In this document: one piece after another, positions 7,461 to 8,260 of the stretch
How positions within the stretch are numbered: position 1 is the stretch's first letter
Layout: each line of letters begins with the position of its first letter
Origin: Campylobacterales bacterium
GTDB lineage: Bacteria; Campylobacterota; Campylobacteria; Campylobacterales; QNZT01
Direction of reading: 5' to 3'
DNA: 8,260 bases
NCBI GenBank assembly: GCA_015489185.1
Contig: WGAE01000249.1
Span: 1-8,260, forward strand
Notes under the pieces: model-generated
Told to the model about the DNA's origin: nothing
Database searches by the model: none
The model's input: the letters and a program-made list of their open reading frames with translations, nothing else
Translations under genes and position numbers: made by a program

Positions 7461-7754
7461 ATGATGTATGCAGACTTGAGTAAGATGCTCTCCCGGGAGA
7501 TTCATGTGAACGAAACGAACAATCTCGAACAAGTTTTCAGCCGTTTTGCCGGACGTTTCGAGCTGATCACGAAACTGACCAGCGGGGATATCAAAGAGAC
7601 CAAAAAGGCGCTCTACTCACTCTCCCACGGGGATTATGAAAAAATCAGACGACTCAAAGCGTTTCGCAGTTATATCGACTTACTCAAAAAACGAAGTGAA
7701 ATCGCGGTATCGAAAGAGTTTCGGGAACTTGAAGCGTTACTGGAAAGCGCGTAA
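7461..7754 (+). CDS. Small soluble helical protein of unknown function, last gene of the kinase cassette
   Basis: A 97-residue protein, highly charged and predicted mostly helical, with no signal peptide, membrane segment or motif I recognise. It starts with two adjacent ATG codons (7461 and 7464). The only Shine-Dalgarno-like sequence, GAGGAG at 7443-7448, is about 12 bases away, which is long, so translation may rely on termination-reinitiation at the TAG of the previous gene. It lies in the same frame as that gene, with only TAG, CGC and AAC between. It may therefore be the C-terminal half of a gene of about 200 codons interrupted by an amber codon. It ends three bases before the 3' end of the oppositely oriented tRNA-Leu, with no visible terminator of its own. 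Confidence 0.65.
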   Translation: MMYADLSKMLSREIHVNETNNLEQVFSRFAGRFELITKLTSGDIKETKKALYSLSHGDYEKIRRLKAFRSYIDLLKKRSEIAVSKEFRELEALLESA

Positions 7755-7757
7755 GTG

Positions 7758-7844
7758 TGGTACCTGGGGCCGGACTCGAACCGGCACGGTATTGCTACCA
7801 TCAGATTTTGAGTCTGACGTGTCTACCAGTTTCACCACCCAGGC
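7758..7844 (-). tRNA. tRNA-Leu, anticodon CAA
   Basis: On the minus strand an 87-nt class II tRNA can be folded by eye, with the CCA end encoded (plus-strand TGG at 7758-7760). The acceptor pairs GCCTGGG with CCCAGGT (first pair G·T) followed by discriminator A. The anticodon stem TCAGA/TCTGA encloses loop CTCAAAA, giving anticodon CAA (plus-strand 7808-7810), which reads UUG. The long variable arm has a GGTA/TACC stem, as expected for leucine tRNAs, and the T arm is GCCGG-TTCGAGT-CCGGC. The gene is convergent with the kinase cassette. No terminator is obvious after its 3' end. Confidence 0.95.
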
Positions 7845-7849
7845 ATCTG

Positions 7850-7890
7850 AAAAAAGGTTTGGTATTTTACTGAAAAAATACGCAAACCTT
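7850..7890 (-). terminator. Rho-independent terminator of the HU gene
   Basis: Read on the minus strand, AAGGTTTG pairs with CAAACCTT and GTATTTT with AAAATAC, giving 15 pairs interrupted by one bulged C (plus-strand position 7882), with a six-base loop (7869-7874). A run of six T (plus-strand A at 7850-7855) overlaps and follows the stem. It starts 17 bases after the HU stop codon and ends only five bases before the first base of tRNA-Leu. Confidence 0.85.
7864..7869 (-). promoter_or_regulatory. Candidate -10 box for tRNA-Leu inside the HU terminator
   Basis: Minus-strand TAAAAT lies about 20 bases before the mature tRNA 5' end, preceded by a T-rich run (TATTTTTT). A start near 7857 would leave a leader of about 12 nt for RNase P to remove. 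The alternative is read-through from HU. Confidence 0.35.
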
Positions 7891-7907
7891 CCTTAAAAGA
7901 GAGAAAT

Positions 7908-8189
7908 TTATTTGGAAGCTGCTACCGCTTCTTTCAGTTTTTTACCGACTTTGAATTTAACCGCTCTTGTCGCAGGCACTTCTACCACTTTATCTGTACC
8001 GGGAACTCTTGCGGTTCTTGCCGCTCTTTGCGCTGTGGAAAATGTACCGAATCCGATGAAGCTTACTGTTTTTCCGTTGACCAGTGCCTCCTCGATAACT
8101 TCAAGCGCCGCGTCGATTGTCGCTGTCGTGTCCTTTTTGGACAAGCCTGTTTTCTCGGAAATTGCTTGAATGAGATCAGCTTTTTTCAT
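7908..8189 (-). CDS. hup: HU family nucleoid DNA-binding protein
   Basis: A 93-residue HU/IHF-family protein, full length for the family. It forms homodimers that bend and compact DNA in the nucleoid. The N-terminal helical body (MKKADLIQAISEKTGLSKKD) is followed by the core strand VSFIGFGTFS and the beta-arm with ARVPGTDK and VPATRAVKFKVGKKLKEAV. The arm keeps the intercalating proline (RVP) but has the PGTDK form instead of RNPxTG, which resembles HU of Campylobacter and relatives and supports the taxonomic call. The ATG at 8187-8189 has AAGGAAGG (plus-strand 8195-8202) five bases upstream. It is a single-gene unit with its own terminator downstream. Confidence 0.95.
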   Translation of the reverse strand: MKKADLIQAISEKTGLSKKDTTATIDAALEVIEEALVNGKTVSFIGFGTFSTAQRAARTARVPGTDKVVEVPATRAVKFKVGKKLKEAVAASK

Positions 8190-8224
8190 TTTTACCTTCC
8201 TTTAATATTTTGAAATCAGCGATA

Positions 8225-8230
8225 ATGTTA
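8225..8230 (-). promoter_or_regulatory. Weak candidate -10 box for HU
   Basis: Minus-strand TAACAT preceded by TGTG and T-rich DNA lies about 35 bases before the HU start codon. It matches only part of the consensus and is the best candidate in the short upstream region available. Confidence 0.25.
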
Positions 8231-8260
8231 CACATTTTTTCTTAAAAAACAGAATATTTC

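Noticed and set aside
7636..7896. Plus-strand open frame of 86 codons running through the tRNA and HU terminator
   Set aside because: It overlaps the last cassette gene in another frame and crosses the tRNA, so its codons are explained by other features.
7912..8169. Plus-strand open frame of 85 codons opposite HU
   Set aside because: Its alanine/serine/threonine-rich product is the antisense of a certain HU gene.

Overview
The window looks like a chromosomal stretch of a Campylobacterota (Epsilonproteobacteria) bacterium, most like the Sulfurovum/Sulfuricurvum type. The best taxonomic marker is the HU protein on the minus strand, whose DNA-binding arm (ARVPGTDK, then VPATRAVKFKVGKKLKEAV) matches the form I know from Campylobacter-type HU rather than the enteric RNPxTG arm. 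A periplasmic multiheme cytochrome, moderate GC and tightly packed ATGA-overlapping genes fit as well. The genus is an inference.

Layout. (1) 42-2420: a secreted 792-residue multiheme c-type cytochrome with seven canonical CXXCH sites and one odd Cys/His site where an eighth might be expected, closed by a strong Rho-independent terminator (2433-2463). (2) 2525-3786: two tandem, translationally coupled paralogues made of 24-residue MORN_2/YwqK-type repeats, each with its own signal peptide. (3) 3933-7754: a compact plus-strand cassette of a large soluble GAF-GAF histidine kinase with an unrecognised ~300-residue N-terminal region, a stand-alone receiver protein, a small single-pass membrane protein with a cytoplasmic helical tail, and a small soluble helical protein. 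The genes overlap by 4 bp (ATGA) and 11 bp, and the last two are separated by 6 bp. (4) Minus strand: tRNA-Leu(CAA) at 7758-7844 and an HU gene at 7908-8189, with the HU terminator lying directly against the 5' end of the tRNA.

How the genes work together. The cytochrome is a periplasmic electron carrier or reductase of unassigned substrate. The MORN_2 pair is probably exported and may be cell-envelope associated; the family label 'antitoxin' is not supported here. The most interesting part is the kinase-receiver-membrane protein cassette: a phosphorelay with no DNA-binding output, whose likely effectors are the two unrecognised small proteins. Those two small ORFs lie in the same reading frame, separated by a single TAG and two codons, so they may be one gene split by an amber codon or two coupled genes. 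I see no transposase, integrase, CRISPR array or rRNA. No stretch longer than 300 bases lacks a gene.
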